DNA of 64,000 bases from Pollenia angustigena (taxonomy: Eukaryota > Arthropoda > Insecta > Diptera > Polleniidae). The stretch is taken from assembly GCA_930367215.1 (NCBI GenBank), contig OV884057.1, positions 201,861,621 through 201,925,620 on the forward strand. Direction: 5' to 3'. Numbering within the stretch: the stretch's first letter is position 1; the number at the start of each line of letters is the position of its first letter. Both the position numbers and the translations under genes were made by a program. This document shows, in pieces, positions 11,389 to 22,748 of this stretch. The notes beneath the pieces were generated by a model. The model searched no databases. It saw only the letters and a program-made list of their open reading frames with translations, and was not told where the DNA came from.

Positions 11389-12993
11389 CTAAAGTATAAT
11401 ATTACGTTTAACAATATTTAAATCCAGAGAAAAATCAATAAATTCAAACATTTCATTGAAGCAACAACACAGTTTTCTAAATGGGTCTGCCATAGCATAG
11501 TTAGTTCGGAAAGTTTTTATAAATAAGGGATTATAGTACCGTACCGTACGTCGTGGAATGTTAAATGATAAACTACTTAATAAAAAATTCGAGCATACTT
11601 TTCCATTTATTAAGTTAATTACAAATGAGACATTTAGCATAACTCTGCGACTTTTCAGTGTTGGCAAACATATTAAAGATAATCTTGTAGAATATGAGGG
11701 GAGATTATCATATCCTCGATATGTATCTCTCAGGCAAAAAAGCAAGAATTGTTTTTGAATGGATTCAATATGATCACTATGAACCATATAATGTGGATCC
11801 CATACAATCGAGCCGTATTCCAAGATTGGTCTAACGAGAGATGTGTAAAGTTGTTTAGTGACGAAAGTATCATGGAATTCCTTCGCCCAACGTTTAATAA
11901 AAGCCAGAGTACAACGAGCCCTGTTGACAAGATCCATAATTGTGTCAACTATCTCGATTTTATAGTCACCGAGTTTATAGTTATTTAAAATACTACGTTT
12001 TCTAGAAAAGCGCATATGTTTACATTTCATTAGGTTTAAATCCATTAGGTTATGTTTACACCAATTATAAAAGGCATCCAAGTCTTCTTGAAGATAAATA
12101 TGGTCTAAAGAGTTCGTGAAGTTTAAAAAAATTTTTACATCATCTGCGAACATTAGTATATGTGAATGTTTAATAATATCAGGCATGTCGTTGATGAAGA
12201 GCAGAAACAAAAGTGGGCCAAGGTGACTACCTTGCGGAACACCGGATTTTACCAATATAGGTTTAGAAGTTGAAAACCCAAATTTTACGCATTGTATTCT
12301 GCCGAGAAGATATGACCTTAGCCAGTTTAAATAAGTTTTGTCGAAACCCATAATATCAATTTTTCTCAAAAGAAGGTTGTGATTTACCTTATCAAATGCC
12401 TTACTGAAGTCGGTATATATAACGTCGGTATGCTGGTTGTTGACGAATCCCTCATTTACCAAAGTTGTCAGTTCTAAAATATTTGTCATAGTTGATGATT
12501 CTTTACGAAATCCGTGTTGAAAAGGTGTTAATAACGGTGAAACTTGATGAACCAATGAATCTAAAATGCATTTTTCAAAAAGTTTTGGAATTGCGCTAAG
12601 TTTGGCTATACCTCTGTAATTAATTATATTTGATTTATTTCCAGATTTGAACAAAGGAATTAAATATGACTCTTTCCATATTTTTGGAAAATATCCATTT
12701 TTCAAAGAAATATTAAAAGTAATTGACAACGGCATTGCTAAAGCTTCCATACAGTTGATTAAAATACTGCTTGGTATACCATCAGGACCCATTGAGTTTG
12801 AATATTTAAAAGATTTTAAGCAATTGATAATATTAAGTGTGGTTATTGGTGAAAATGAAATAGTTTGACCAGTAACTATATTAAATGGATAATTCCCATT
12901 TTCAGCACAATGTGCATCAGAATATGTGGACGAAGAAAAAAAGTCGGCGAATAAATCACTGATTTCCTTTTCATCGTGTGTTTCAGTACCCAT
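11389..12993 (-). CDS. LINE reverse transcriptase, 5'-truncated non-LTR retrotransposon
   Basis: An uninterrupted 534-residue frame encodes a jockey/CR1-like reverse transcriptase. Visible motifs: GPDGIPSSIL (69-78), YRGIAKLS (126-133), DFSKAFDKVNH with the first catalytic Asp (195-205), SGVPQGSHLGPLLF (250-263) and FADDVKIF, the catalytic YxDD-type box (282-289). A thumb-like C-terminal part follows with LVRPILEYGSIVWDP (386-400). The upstream endonuclease and the gag-like ORF1 are absent, so the copy is 5'-truncated, as is usual after incomplete target-primed insertion. Near residue 350 the sequence jumps from YKIEIVD to LVNRARCTLAFIKRW, apparently lacking about 20 residues usual in the family (from family memory). 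The ATG at 12993 is only the first available start. The 3' end lies toward 11300, with no clear target duplication. Confidence 0.88.
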   Translation of the reverse strand: MGTETHDEKEISDLFADFFSSSTYSDAHCAENGNYPFNIVTGQTISFSPITTLNIINCLKSFKYSNSMGPDGIPSSILINCMEALAMPLSITFNISLKNGYFPKIWKESYLIPLFKSGNKSNIINYRGIAKLSAIPKLFEKCILDSLVHQVSPLLTPFQHGFRKESSTMTNILELTTLVNEGFVNNQHTDVIYTDFSKAFDKVNHNLLLRKIDIMGFDKTYLNWLRSYLLGRIQCVKFGFSTSKPILVKSGVPQGSHLGPLLFLLFINDMPDIIKHSHILMFADDVKIFLNFTNSLDHIYLQEDLDAFYNWCKHNLMDLNLMKCKHMRFSRKRSILNNYKLGDYKIEIVDTIMDLVNRARCTLAFIKRWAKEFHDTFVTKQLYTSLVRPILEYGSIVWDPHYMVHSDHIESIQKQFLLFCLRDTYRGYDNLPSYSTRLSLICLPTLKSRRVMLNVSFVINLINGKVCSNFLLSSLSFNIPRRTVRYYNPLFIKTFRTNYAMADPFRKLCCCFNEMFEFIDFSLDLNIVKRNIIL

Positions 12994-13195
12994 ATTTATG
13001 AATAAAGAATTAATATAAAAAAAAAAAATTCATTGTGTTTAATTAAATCTTATTCTAAGTTTTTAGTTTATGACCTACCAGTGCCAGATGAAAGATTTAC
13101 CCCATCAAGATTTCTTTTATCGTATCTTATCTGATGAGTTCTGTAATATCTCTTCTTCTAAGGCGGTGTGGCCACTATCACTCTTAGGCCCGTTT

Positions 13196-13394
13196 TCACA
13201 ACTTACCGATAGCTTAAAGGAGACTTTAACCAGCCTTATAAAAAGTGTTCCATTATTAAAACGTTACTTTTACCTAAAGTGAGCGACAAAGTAAATTAAG
13301 GTTCATCCTTCCTCGTAGTTTAAAGTAAAGTTGTAATAATGAAACACTTTTTATACGGCCGATAAAATCCTACCTTTAGCTACAGAGGTTGTTA
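13196..13394. repeat. Small foldback (inverted-repeat) element
   Basis: Arms at about 13196-13268 and 13324-13394 are imperfect inverted copies. The best part pairs CCTTATAAAAAGTGTTCCAT with its counterpart around TGAAACACTTTTTATACGG. The outer parts pair around TAGCTTAAAGG and CCTTTAGCTA. The exact ends and target duplication are uncertain. Confidence 0.6.
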
Positions 13395-13399
13395 TTTCT

Positions 13400-14507
13400 T
13401 AATATTTCAAGCCAGAGGATTTGGGTGGAATGCAGGTTTTCTTTTAATATTTGATCGAATGTTGTCACCTCAGATTTTCATTATAAAACTTACAGCCTTC
13501 TTTTTAAAATTTTCACCATAAAAACTAGTTTTTTTCACAAATTTTCTTAAAATTTCATTAAAACCTTAAATTCGTATCTTCCAAACTTTCTTCGTAAAAT
13601 TATATTTTAATTCTGTGGCATTTTGACAAAGTCGAGATAAGATAGCAAAAAAGTTTAAAAAAAAAATCTCGGTGAAAAAAAAATTAAAGAAAACTTTCGT
13701 TAATAATACAAAATTTTAAAAACGTAAACAAAAATGTTTTTGAATGAAAATTCGCACACTCAAAATATTATGTAGTTAAATTCAAACGAAAATTCATTTG
13801 AAACAAATTAAAATTCATTTAAAAAACGGATCATTTACATTTCATTTAAAACAAATGATTTTTTCAGTAATTTCTAAGTTTTTTATTTATTGAACATCAT
13901 ATTCGTTAAAATTGAATAGTTTTTACTTTTAAAAAATATATTTTAACCGATAAAAATCAAACAAATTAACAAAAAAAAATACGGAAAACATTATTTTTTG
14001 GTAGTTTGTTTTTTTAATAACAAACATAAATGTTGAAAAATAAATTTATTCGTTAAATAACTATATTTTTATTCAATTTTAACAGTACCGAAAACGAATT
14101 TAATAACCTACAATCAGTTACTGTAATAATTTTATGAGTGGCATGATTAACAACATTTTTTTTTTAACTTTTTATATTTGACTTAAGATGTTTTGTCTAA
14201 ATGCCACAGAATTCATTTATATATGTATGTATATCGCACTAGTTCCTCTAAAGGGCGTTAACTCAAAATTTATAAATTTTCATTAGAGATAACATGTTTT
14301 ATTTTTATATGCACTCTAAAGCGGCTCATATTCTTGCAATAAAATTGTTAAAATTTGCGTATTTAACAATTATATGTGATATATATTTGATATTTGAAGG
14401 TTACACAATATATTGGCAACAATCAGAATACTTTTGATTTTTATTGCACAACGAAAAGAAAGTGAAATGTGTTGGCAACATTAAACAATGCGGTTTATGT
14501 TATTTCT
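13400..14507. other. AT-rich non-coding DNA
   Basis: Nothing recognisable: A/T runs and short homopolymers, with no frame longer than noise and no repeat boundary found. Confidence 0.55.
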
Positions 14508-14510
14508 TTA

Positions 14511-14984
14511 TACCATGTTCACACGGACAGCAATATTCGTGTTTCGCTCTCTTATTCCTGTTTCGCGCCCCAAACATGATTGAAACGACTTGTTTCCCCA
14601 TACAAAATTTTGTGAGCGAAACAGGTCGTTTCATTTTGAAACAGGCTGCGAAACAGGAAAAATGTACTATCATCTCCAATTTTGATAACATTTATCGTTA
14701 GTTTATCTGAACTAGCTCTCAAAATAAGCAAAACAAAGAAAAAAACAAAATAAAAATTGATGTCTAATAAAATAAAGTGATAATTATAACATAATAATAT
14801 TAATAAAAGTGTTAAATAATATATGTTTAAGTTTTATTTACTTTTTTATCTACTTAAAAAAAAACACACTAACAACACACAAAAATGTCAAAATGAAACA
14901 GGAATGAATCGTATGAACAGCATGTTTGGCAAACTAGTTTCAACGAGCGAAACGAGTGGTTTATAACGTCGTATGAACATAGCA
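14511..14984. mobile_element. PIF/Harbinger-type MITE, TTA target duplication
   Basis: A 474-bp element with imperfect inverted ends (TACCATGTTCACACG against TGCTATGTTCATACG) and a shared inner motif GTTTCGCTC. TTA is present on both sides (14508-14510 and 14985-14987). The overlapping open frames at 14444-14701 lie partly outside it and are not genes. Confidence 0.65.
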
Positions 14985-14987
14985 TTA

Positions 14988-15143
14988 GGTTATGTTCACC
15001 TTTTTATTGAATAAATGAAACCATTTTGCGACTTAGTGCATAATATAGGACAAAATGGAAATAATATGGCGAATATCATTTACAATAATATTGCAAGTGT
15101 ATGGGTTTATACTGCAAAGAGGGATGCAATCGTTTTTTTTTTG

Positions 15144-15175
<32 letters not shown>

Positions 15176-15479
15176 ATACTAGAGAAATTGATCTAAGATT
15201 TGTACAGTGCGTAGATATGACGACCACTGTACATCGATTTCTTGCAAAAAGTGAAAATCGAACAAATTTTGAGTTGACTCTCTGTAGAGGAACCAGTGCG
15301 ATGTGAGGCTTGCGAAAAGTTCTTACAAAAGAATAAGAAAGAAGAATACTGGGATTTAACGAGTACATATCGGCGATTCTATTCTAGACAACTTTTAACA
15401 TCAATTTTCATATCACACTATTTGATACTTTTTTGATGCCAATTTAAAGTAAAATATCTATATTTTATAATAATATAAT
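14988..15479. other. Non-coding, with a poly-T tract
   Basis: Contains an almost pure T run at 15133-15169. Nothing else is recognised. The small minus-strand frame at 15168-15368 shows no family motif. Confidence 0.55.
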
Positions 15480-16183
15480 TTTTTTTAGACGTAAGCTTAA
15501 ATATAAATTTGTTGCGCACTCGAAGCATTAAGATTCATAGATTTGGCACGAACAGAAAATTCATTGCATGTTGCTTAAAGAGCAAATTTTTTATTATTGG
15601 ATTATATTTCTCTACGATGTTTGATTTGATAATCATCGACTGATATCTCATCTTTCACAATAAAAAAGAATAATACAATAAAAGCAGGGACCCGAAATAA
15701 CTGTTATTATTTTTTAAATATCCAAAAAAAACTGAAAAAAATTGGTCCTGTAATAATAATTATAAATTACGCAGAAAATTATAGCTCTGCCATAAACATT
15801 ATGAAAGTTATTAATATTTTTGGTCTTTGGTAACCATTATGAAAGATTTTTATTCTTATTGGTCTTCTATAACCATTATAAAAGATTTTTATTTTTTCTG
15901 TCTTCTATAACCACGCTACAGTTCGCAAATCTTAAGATAATTTTATAAAATTTCGCACACTGACTTATATTTGCACAAGGACGAACTTTATTATGATTTT
16001 GGAAAGAATTCGCAAATTTTTTGATATCTTCCTCATATTTGGTAAATAGAAACGAATTATGCCACACAATCATGGTGCTGAGTTTAAATAAAATCGCTCC
16101 AGTTTAGGCATATTTTCCCGATTTTTTTTTTAATACAAGAAATTTCGCACTAAAATTGTATTTATATGCCATTGAGTAGTCAG

Positions 16184-16530
16184 TGCTGTTGGTGTAGTAG
16201 CTAAGATGTGGACTCTGAAACCGATAGGACCCGGATTCGATTCCTGGCTCGAGCGACCAAAAAAAAACATTTTTCAAAAAGAACTAATTATCCTCAACTA
16301 TCGGTTGGCTTGAGCGAACTAATGAAAGTAATTTCTGTTCTAAAGCACTTTAAATCTTGCCGTTTGGATTCAGCATTGAACTGTAGGTCTCGTCATGTAT
16401 TCTAAGAATATGCAACACAGCTAATTACGCATGAGTGGAAGCGCAGTGGTATCGCAACGGACATTCAGTGTCTATGTGAGCTGGCGAATAAAGTCGGCTG
16501 CCACCTCTACCTAACCGAAAATACCATTAA
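16184..16530 (+). mobile_element. tRNA-derived SINE
   Basis: The head resembles a tRNA, with an A-box-like stretch GGTGTAGTAGCTAAGA (about 16191), an anticodon-stem-like GGACTCTGAAACC reminiscent of tRNA-Gln(CTG), and a good B-box GGATTCGATTCC (about 16233). The acceptor stem does not pair, so this is not a working tRNA gene. An unrelated body follows to about 16530, ending in CGGCTGCCACCTCTACCTAA. The exact 3' end and target duplication are not resolved. Confidence 0.6.
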
Positions 16531-16591
16531 GTAGGCTTGTTCGACTATTTTGAACGCAAGTCGACTTCGGAACCATACAAATTTCGGACCC

Positions 16592-17487
16592 ACACAGAAA
16601 AAATTATTTTTTCAATTCAAACAAAAAATTTGTAGAATCAAGCAATTTTTTGTCTGAAATCGGTCCTATAAACAAATTTGCATATTCAAACAATTTATTT
16701 GCATTTTGTTTATTGAAAAAAAACACTGATTTTTTCAAACAAATAATTTAACTGAATGAAACAAAAAGTTTACTGAAATTCATATACTAAATTTCAAAAT
16801 AAAAAATAAAAGTTTTTGCACAAGCAATGACGCGCACACAAGTAAGCACTGTATGAGAAGATGACGGCAGAGCAGAGCCGCCGGGCTGGCTTTGAGACAC
16901 ATTTTTTTTGTTGGAATAATTTTTGAACGAAGTCTTATTTATACACACAACACAATGTTTTTCTTTATCACTCTCTGTTGCTGTATCCTTTCCTTTGCTA
17001 AAGAAGAAATGTAACCAAAAACGGCAGCAGACCGACTCGATATGTTTTTCGTCATCATTCTATTTTTGTATTTGATGTATTTAACCAAACAGTTTTAAAA
17101 AATTGAATACGGGATTTTGTTTCTTGTAATGTTGTTTCTGCTATTGTTTTTCTTATAGTTGCACTTTTTTAAAGCGTCCAAAAATAGACTGTGTGTGGTT
17201 TTTGTTATTGTTCTTATATTTCACATAAAGAAGTGTTGCTTACGATCAAATAAAAAAATGCAAAAAGACGACAACATTAAAGAGCGTTAAATATTTCATA
17301 CAAAATTATGAAAACATGACACAAATAACGCGTTTATTATATTTTTGAAGAGTTGTCCACATTTTTGTTGGTTAAATAAAAATCAAACAAAAATATGGTT
17401 TGAATCAGTAAAAAAATTTATAGAAATTAAAAAAATTTTCAAACAAGCGTTTGTTTGAAAATAATTCGGCAATAATTTTTTCTGTGT
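16592..17487. mobile_element. CACAG-ended inverted-repeat element
   Basis: Inverted ends ACACAGAAAAAATTATT lie at 16592 and, complemented, ending at 17487. The termini extend imperfectly through runs of TTTGTTTGAA. An inner stretch TTTTTCGTCATCATTCTA near 17045, then a GATGTATTTAAC stretch and GAATACGGGA, recurs in the elements at 30867-31975 and 45424-46282. That makes this a diverged member of the same family. No transposase is seen. Confidence 0.7.
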
Positions 17488-18215
17488 AGGTGTAGGATAT
17501 TATGTGGATTTTTCTACAGCTGAAAATAGTGGTACTGTTATCAGTTATTTCTGCAGAGGTTTTCGATATTTCTACTGACATTTTTTATGAGTGCAAACAA
17601 GCGCTTCAAATTGATAAAAATCTCATCGATTCTAAAGTGAGGGTGAAGAAATCTTAAACAAAAACCGCAACAAATGCAAACATTGCTAGTATGTAATACA
17701 AATGTTAACAAAAAATTATGATTTAATGAAGCTCTTTTTAGGAATGACGTTTATGAAACTGTTTCATAGATTCTATAAAATGCTTCATTCCTGACGATTT
17801 ATTGTTTCTGAAAAGAGTTTCATTTATTCTATGGAGCTTTTCATAAACATTGACTGTAACGAAACCTGTTTCATAGATTTTATTAGGAGTGTCTTTGGCT
17901 GAACTCCAAATAATATTTTCATAAAACTTGTGTGAAAATCGATATGGAAGACCGAAAAAAATAAAAATCTTTTGTAATGGTTACGGAAGACCAAAAAAAA
18001 TTAAAATCTTTTGTAATGGTTATGGAAGCCCAAAAAACTTTAAAGCTCTGTAGGGCTATTTGATCGTTTTATATAAATTCTTGTAAATAGATAACAATAG
18101 TATATACAAAAAATGTCACCTTTTCTAGAAAAACATAAATTGCAAATGTGTTTCTTTCCATTAGTAAAAGACGTTTAAAGCGTCTAAATGTTGCACCCGT
18201 CAGAAATATTGTATT

Positions 18216-19085
18216 TTTCTTAATTTCTACAAAAAAAAAATGTGACATTTTTAAAAATATGAAATTTTGTGTTCATTTCTTAAAAATATTTTGCCCTCTG
18301 AAAGGGTAGCATGTTTTTTTTAATTCACCCTTAATAAAAGCATAAGGCGTTGATTGCACTTTTCCTACCGAATAAATCGACAGTGGTGTGTTATATGTAG
18401 TAAAATCAATAAAGTTTGTCTGTCAAAAGCAGCGAATATTCGCGCCAATTTTTTATAATTCAAACAAGACAAGAAACTAATTACAAATTAAGTCCGTAAA
18501 ATAATAAGGAATGGCAAAAACTCGGTGAAAATTACTAAATAAAACATCGCTTTATCGCGAACATGGCTAAAATTCGCAAAAAAAAATCAAACTTGGAAAC
18601 AAATCCTTAAATTCATTTGAAATCGGTAAATCCATCCGGCTTGCTACAACTTGCATTTTTTTCTAAAAGTAGATATTGCTTAGCCTGGAAAAACTTAACA
18701 GTAACATTTTTTGGTTTTTTTGCATTTGGTTATCATCCGAAAATGCTCGAAAAAAGTGTTCCCATATAAAGCACAATGAGAAAAACTTAAAATGCCCACA
18801 CAGCTAAAAAGCTTAGGCCGTCCGTCCCCTTTACAATGCTAAAATATTAAAAGCGACCGGTTAACACACCTGGCCGGCATACTTTATATAATGAAAATGG
18901 GTATTTCAATACCCAACAGTTCATAATGAGTTCCAAATATGACTTTTTTCCATATTGCAAAAAATCGGTTTTGGCATAAATTAAGAGCGAACAAATTTAT
19001 TTCCCTTTTTTGTTTTTTTTTTTAATGGTTTTTTAGCCAAAATAGCTGTAATTCTCTTGAAATTAATTTCCAGCAACGTGGAAAC
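18216..19085. other. AT-rich non-coding DNA
   Basis: No gene, terminal repeat or tandem repeat recognised in this stretch. Confidence 0.55.
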
Positions 19086-19340
19086 ACAGGATGGGCCGAA
19101 AGTCACGGCTGCGTGTAAAAATTAACTTTTTTATTTATTATTTGTTATTGTTTTTTTTATTTTTTTTTTTTTATTTTTTATAGATTTTATTCATAGAACC
19201 ATGTACTGGTGTACATGTAAAATTTAACGATCGAGCAACGAACCAAAGTGGTACAAATTTACTTTTCCGATTTTTGAGGACCGATTTATCTCAAAAAAAA
19301 ATCAGAATTCAATTGCCCAGCACGTTCCCCAGACGGGCCC

Positions 19341-19625
19341 GTGCAATAAAGCCGTAGGAAATAAAGCCATATGGCTTTATTACCACCATCCAAGGGCAAT
19401 AACACCATAATCGCTTAGTAGCCAAAGTGGAAATAACGCCATAACAGTGTAATTGTTATGGGTACAAATTGCCAAAAGAATGAGTAGCCATTGTCAAGTA
19501 TTGAAAAAATATGGTACAATAGGTGGAAGGTGGAGGGGAGGGAGCGCGTCAGGCGGGCGATCGTGGAACCCGCAGCCTTATTTCTCAAAAAGCCATATGG
19601 CTTTATTTCCTATGGCTTTATTACA
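19341..19625. mobile_element. MITE nested in the mariner relic
   Basis: A 285-bp element with inverted ends of about 40 bp starting GTGCAATAAAGCC. Each arm contains the palindrome AAAGCCATATGGCTTT. It lies just upstream of the surviving mariner C-terminus. The target duplication is not clear. Confidence 0.75.
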
Positions 19626-19824
19626 CGCCATCTCTCCAGACTTAACTGCCCCTGATAATTTTCTATGGGGTTATCCCAAAGAACGAGTGTATGTTAACAA
19701 GCCCCAAAATACAGAGCTGCTAAAGTACCTTAAAATTTGCGTTATGCAAAACGCCTGTTTAAGAGCCCAATTTTGCGTCGATGAAAATGGTGATCATCTC
19801 TCTGATATTATTTTTCATAATTAA
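19626..19824 (+). pseudogene. mariner transposase C-terminal fragment
   Basis: Reads SPDLTAPDNFLWGYPKERVY, then NKPQN and RAQFCVDENGDHLSDIIFHN before a stop. SPDLTxxDxFLWG is the mariner C-terminal catalytic block, with PD carrying the third acidic residue. The rest of the roughly 340-residue protein is missing. The upstream part of the open frame (19453-19625) is MITE sequence, not protein. Confidence 0.85.
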
Positions 19825-19941
19825 AATTTAGATCGTACAAAGCTAATATTATGTTAAAAAAAAAAAACAATAAAAAATAATAATAAAAACAAAAAAGTTA
19901 TTCAACTTATACACGCAGGCGTGACTTTTGGCCCACGCTGT

Positions 19942-21527
19942 ATTAAGGCATATTTTGTTTTTTTAAGGGCATAATTTCCAAATTCAAAAATATCTACCCC
20001 CGTATTGTTCACAAAAATTTATTGCAGCACTTTATGACAAGTGACAGAATTAAAAAAAAAAAGTCACTTCTCTTTTGAATTTCCCATTGAAGAAAAAACA
20101 AGACTGCCTGTCAGACGTCCACCAGACATTTAATTTCAAATCCACATAATTAAAATTTTAAACAATAATTATAAAATAAACGGACATCCTGTTGCTTTTA
20201 TTGTGTACAAGGTCTCACATGTTTTTTTTTTTATTTTCTTCTTAAAGACACTAAATAAACAATTGAAAAATATTCCCAGGCCTAATTTGTAGCCAAAATG
20301 CAGGTTGCTTTAGGAGGAGTTTTATGACCACAATTAAGGCAGCAAATTAAGTTAAAAAAAACAAGGTCTTTTAATTTTCCTTGGAAGATTTTCAAAAGGT
20401 TGACGCCTACAATCACCAACTTATTTTACATAAGAATTTAAAGGAATCATTTTAAAAGTAATTTTTTCTGGCTGTTTAGGAAAGTCAGCGATCCATTAAG
20501 TTTTTTTTAATGGTTGTTTTCCTTAAAGGTGGAAGAGGTCTAGTTTAAATGTTCTTAAATTATGCAGTTTTTTTAATTTTCTTACATTTATTTTATTTAT
20601 TACTTTTTTTTTTTTTTCTTAAAAATTAATCCATTCGCATAGTTTAATTTTAATATGAGTTTTTTTTTTTCTCTTTGTTTTTTTATATTTAACTTTGTAT
20701 TGTAAATCACTCAGTATAAATAAAGTTTCGTCTATAATTTTAAAACAATTTATTATCATCAAAAATGATTTAAAGGAAACTCATCACTTCAGGGCAGGGG
20801 GTAGGAAATTTTAAAATGTCATATTCAATTTTACAAAGGCCATTTAGTATGATTATGAATGTTAAAATTGAGTATTGAGAACTAAAACCAGCGTGTTGTT
20901 TTATTTAGGGCACAGAAAACGACTGGAATAGAAAGAGCGTGGCACCAAACCCAGCTGTGAAAACAATAACTAACTTAAGGTCATGGCAGATAAAACTTTT
21001 GCTACGCGTTGCGTTAGAGAGTTGCTTTGACATCAAAGATGAAATATTCCTACTTATACGAAACATTTCACACAAAGTACTTTTGACGCAGAGCAAAGCG
21101 AAACGTGCAGCAACTGTCATCTTTTTGCGCGCATTGACAATTTGCTTGTACCATTTTTTTTTAATTTTTTTTTTTTTTTTTTTTTTTAACAAACTATGGG
21201 TGAGTGTTGTCAAAGCTTTTATTGTGTCAAACACCAACGCTTTCCTGTCAAAGCCAGAAACGTTACGCCAAGCGAAGAAGTTACATCTGACACGGCCTTT
21301 AACGATTGATTGCGTTAGCAAAAATTTGTAGAAATAATTTTTTTTTTTTTTTTTTTTTGTCTTGTTCTTTTAAGAAAGTTTATACTCTAGTCGTTTTTCT
21401 ATGATTTAGAGCTGTGGGAATTTTTTCCTTATCTCATTTTTATAATTTCTGTTTCTAAAACAATTTATCACATTTATTAGTTTGTTGTGGATTGTGAAAT
21501 GTGTTTTACAGCATGTTTAATCATGTA
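19942..21527. other. Non-coding; unexplained GC-richer patch at 20890-21330
   Basis: Mostly AT-rich with long T runs (20605-20619, 21166-21187 and 21340-21358). Between 20890 and 21330 the composition is closer to 40 % G+C and both strands stay open for over 120 codons, but the frames overlap antisense and include the T run as poly-Phe or poly-Lys. No family was recognised. Confidence 0.5.
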
Positions 21528-21600
21528 GCCGAAATAGCTCAGTTGGGAGAGCGTTAGACTGAAGATCTAAAGGTCCCCGGTTCGATCCCGGGTTTCGGCA
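21528..21600 (+). tRNA. tRNA-Phe (anticodon GAA)
   Basis: A 73-nt cloverleaf with no intron. The acceptor stem GCCGAAA pairs with TTTCGGC, with discriminator A at 21600. The D-arm contains TAGCTCAGTTGGGAGAGC (A-box). The anticodon loop CTGAAGA has anticodon GAA (Phe), and the T-arm GGTTCGATCCC is a perfect B-box. All stems pair, so it looks functional. It is isolated, with no neighbouring tRNA genes. Confidence 0.97.
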
Positions 21601-21607
21601 TATAAAA

Positions 21608-21616
21608 TTTTTTTTT
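21608..21616 (+). terminator. RNA polymerase III terminator of tRNA-Phe
   Basis: A run of nine T residues starts 8 nt after the tRNA 3' end, as expected for pol III termination. Confidence 0.85.
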
Positions 21617-21846
21617 ATATTTTTAAAATTATTTTGAGTTTAATCGAAATTACAAATTCCTCATTTTGATTAAAAGTTTAAATCAGACATTTTAATAAAA
21701 GTTCCTTTGAAATTCGCATTTATATTCGACAGTTTATTTTTGAAAAAATTATAGTTTCAGAGATTTGGTTGAATTTTTGAAGAAAAAAAGCAACATTTTG
21801 AAAACAAAAACAAATTTTTTGATCTTTAAAAATGCTTAAAACATTT

Positions 21847-22464
21847 GAAGCACAGCCGCGAATAACGTTGTAAACGCCACATTTTGCAAAAACTGTTTTT
21901 TGCAGATAACCGGTAACCTTACTCTCTTACACAGTTTAAACATAATATCAATCAAAACTATGCACCTTAAAAAAGGTTAAAAAATATACTAAAAGGCAAT
22001 ATTTCTCACACTTCCATCGTCAGCGCGACGAACACAATCAACGAAAAATCAGACTTACACACAACCTATAAGCACGTACTTCCAGACACTTCGGCAGATC
22101 AGCAATATCTACAGCTACATGAAATTTGGAAAAGTTTCAGTGAAAAACTGCGGAGTTAAATAAGTACTTTTTAACGGTATTCGTCAATACGACGAAGAAA
22201 GTGTATCTAGGGTTAACGCCTTCAAAATGGCATACAAAGTGTCAGCCAGTGGAAGAACATTGCAAGTTACTAACAAAATAATGAAACCGAAATAGTTTTG
22301 CAGTGCGGAATAATGTTTTAAAAGCCTTTTGCATAAAATTTTTTATTATCATTATTTGTATTAAAAGAAAAAAACAAATAATGCTGCCTGTCAAAAAAAC
22401 GTTTTTTTGCTCTCCTGAAAAATTAATTTTTTGTAACTTAAAACGTTATTCGCGACTGTGCTTC
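21847..22464. mobile_element. Inverted-repeat element with GC-richer interior
   Basis: A 618-bp element with inverted ends GAAGCACAGCCGCGAATAAC (one mismatch to its partner at about 22442-22464). The interior at 22010-22290 is GC-richer than the surroundings and may be a transposon gene remnant. One frame reads KHVLPDTSADQQYLQLHEIW and then hits a stop; I do not recognise it. No clear target duplication. Confidence 0.7.
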
Positions 22465-22635
22465 ATTTATCTATACATAATTTCGAATGAAATTAGGTTT
22501 ATTTCATTGTAATCGGTGCACAACTTTTGATTCTATTTACAATTTACTGAGAAAACTGAAACAGAATGGCGCTTTGAAAAATTGATGTAAATAATTTCAA
22601 CAATAGCTTAATAATTTCAACAAAAAAAATACGGG

Positions 22636-22666
<31 letters not shown>

Positions 22667-22748
22667 CTTGAAAAAAATTAATAATAGAAAAATTTATAAA
22701 AAGTTTTCTTGGGAGTCAAAAAATTTCATTTATAAAATTAAGTTTTAA

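Larger units (their letters stand above)
15779..18052. mobile_element. Element or composite bounded by about 120-bp inverted arms
   Basis: Left arm 15779-15912 and right arm 17940-18052 are diverged inverted copies. Each is made of two or three roughly 50-bp repeats of a GGTCTTCCATAACCATTA-type unit, ending at TATAGCTCTG/CTCTGTAGG. Inside lie a tRNA-derived SINE and a CACAG-ended element. The exact ends are not resolved. Confidence 0.5.
15480..18215 (+). repeat. Repeat family X, copy 1, split by later insertions
   Basis: Positions 15480-15690 and 18040-18215 match, in reverse complement, 56172-56315 plus 54285-54341 and 54020-54190 respectively. In the distant copy the two parts lie close together once its own insertion is removed, so this copy carries extra DNA at about 15700-18040. 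The end part includes ATGTTGCACCCGTC near 18200. The 15612-15625 stretch is the empty version of the site occupied by the element at 54342-56166. Confidence 0.75.
19086..19941 (+). mobile_element. Second mariner relic
   Basis: Inverted termini CAGGATGGGCCGAAAGTCAC at about 19087 and the complement of CAGCGTGGGCCAAAAGTCAC ending at 19941 are of the mariner type. The right end is followed by TA; the expected left TA has decayed to CA. Only the C-terminal part of a transposase is left, and a 285-bp MITE is inserted just before it. Confidence 0.8.

Noticed and set aside
16184..16258. Possible third tRNA gene (Gln-like)
   Set aside because: The acceptor stem does not pair and the sequence continues into a repeat body, so it is a SINE head.
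19453..19625. N-terminal half of the 123-codon plus-strand frame
   Set aside because: This part is the MITE nested in the mariner relic; only 19626-19824 is transposase.
20905..21331. Overlapping open frames of 130-138 codons on both strands
   Set aside because: Antisense to each other, contain a homopolymer T run, and show no recognisable motif. Kept only as an unexplained GC-richer patch.
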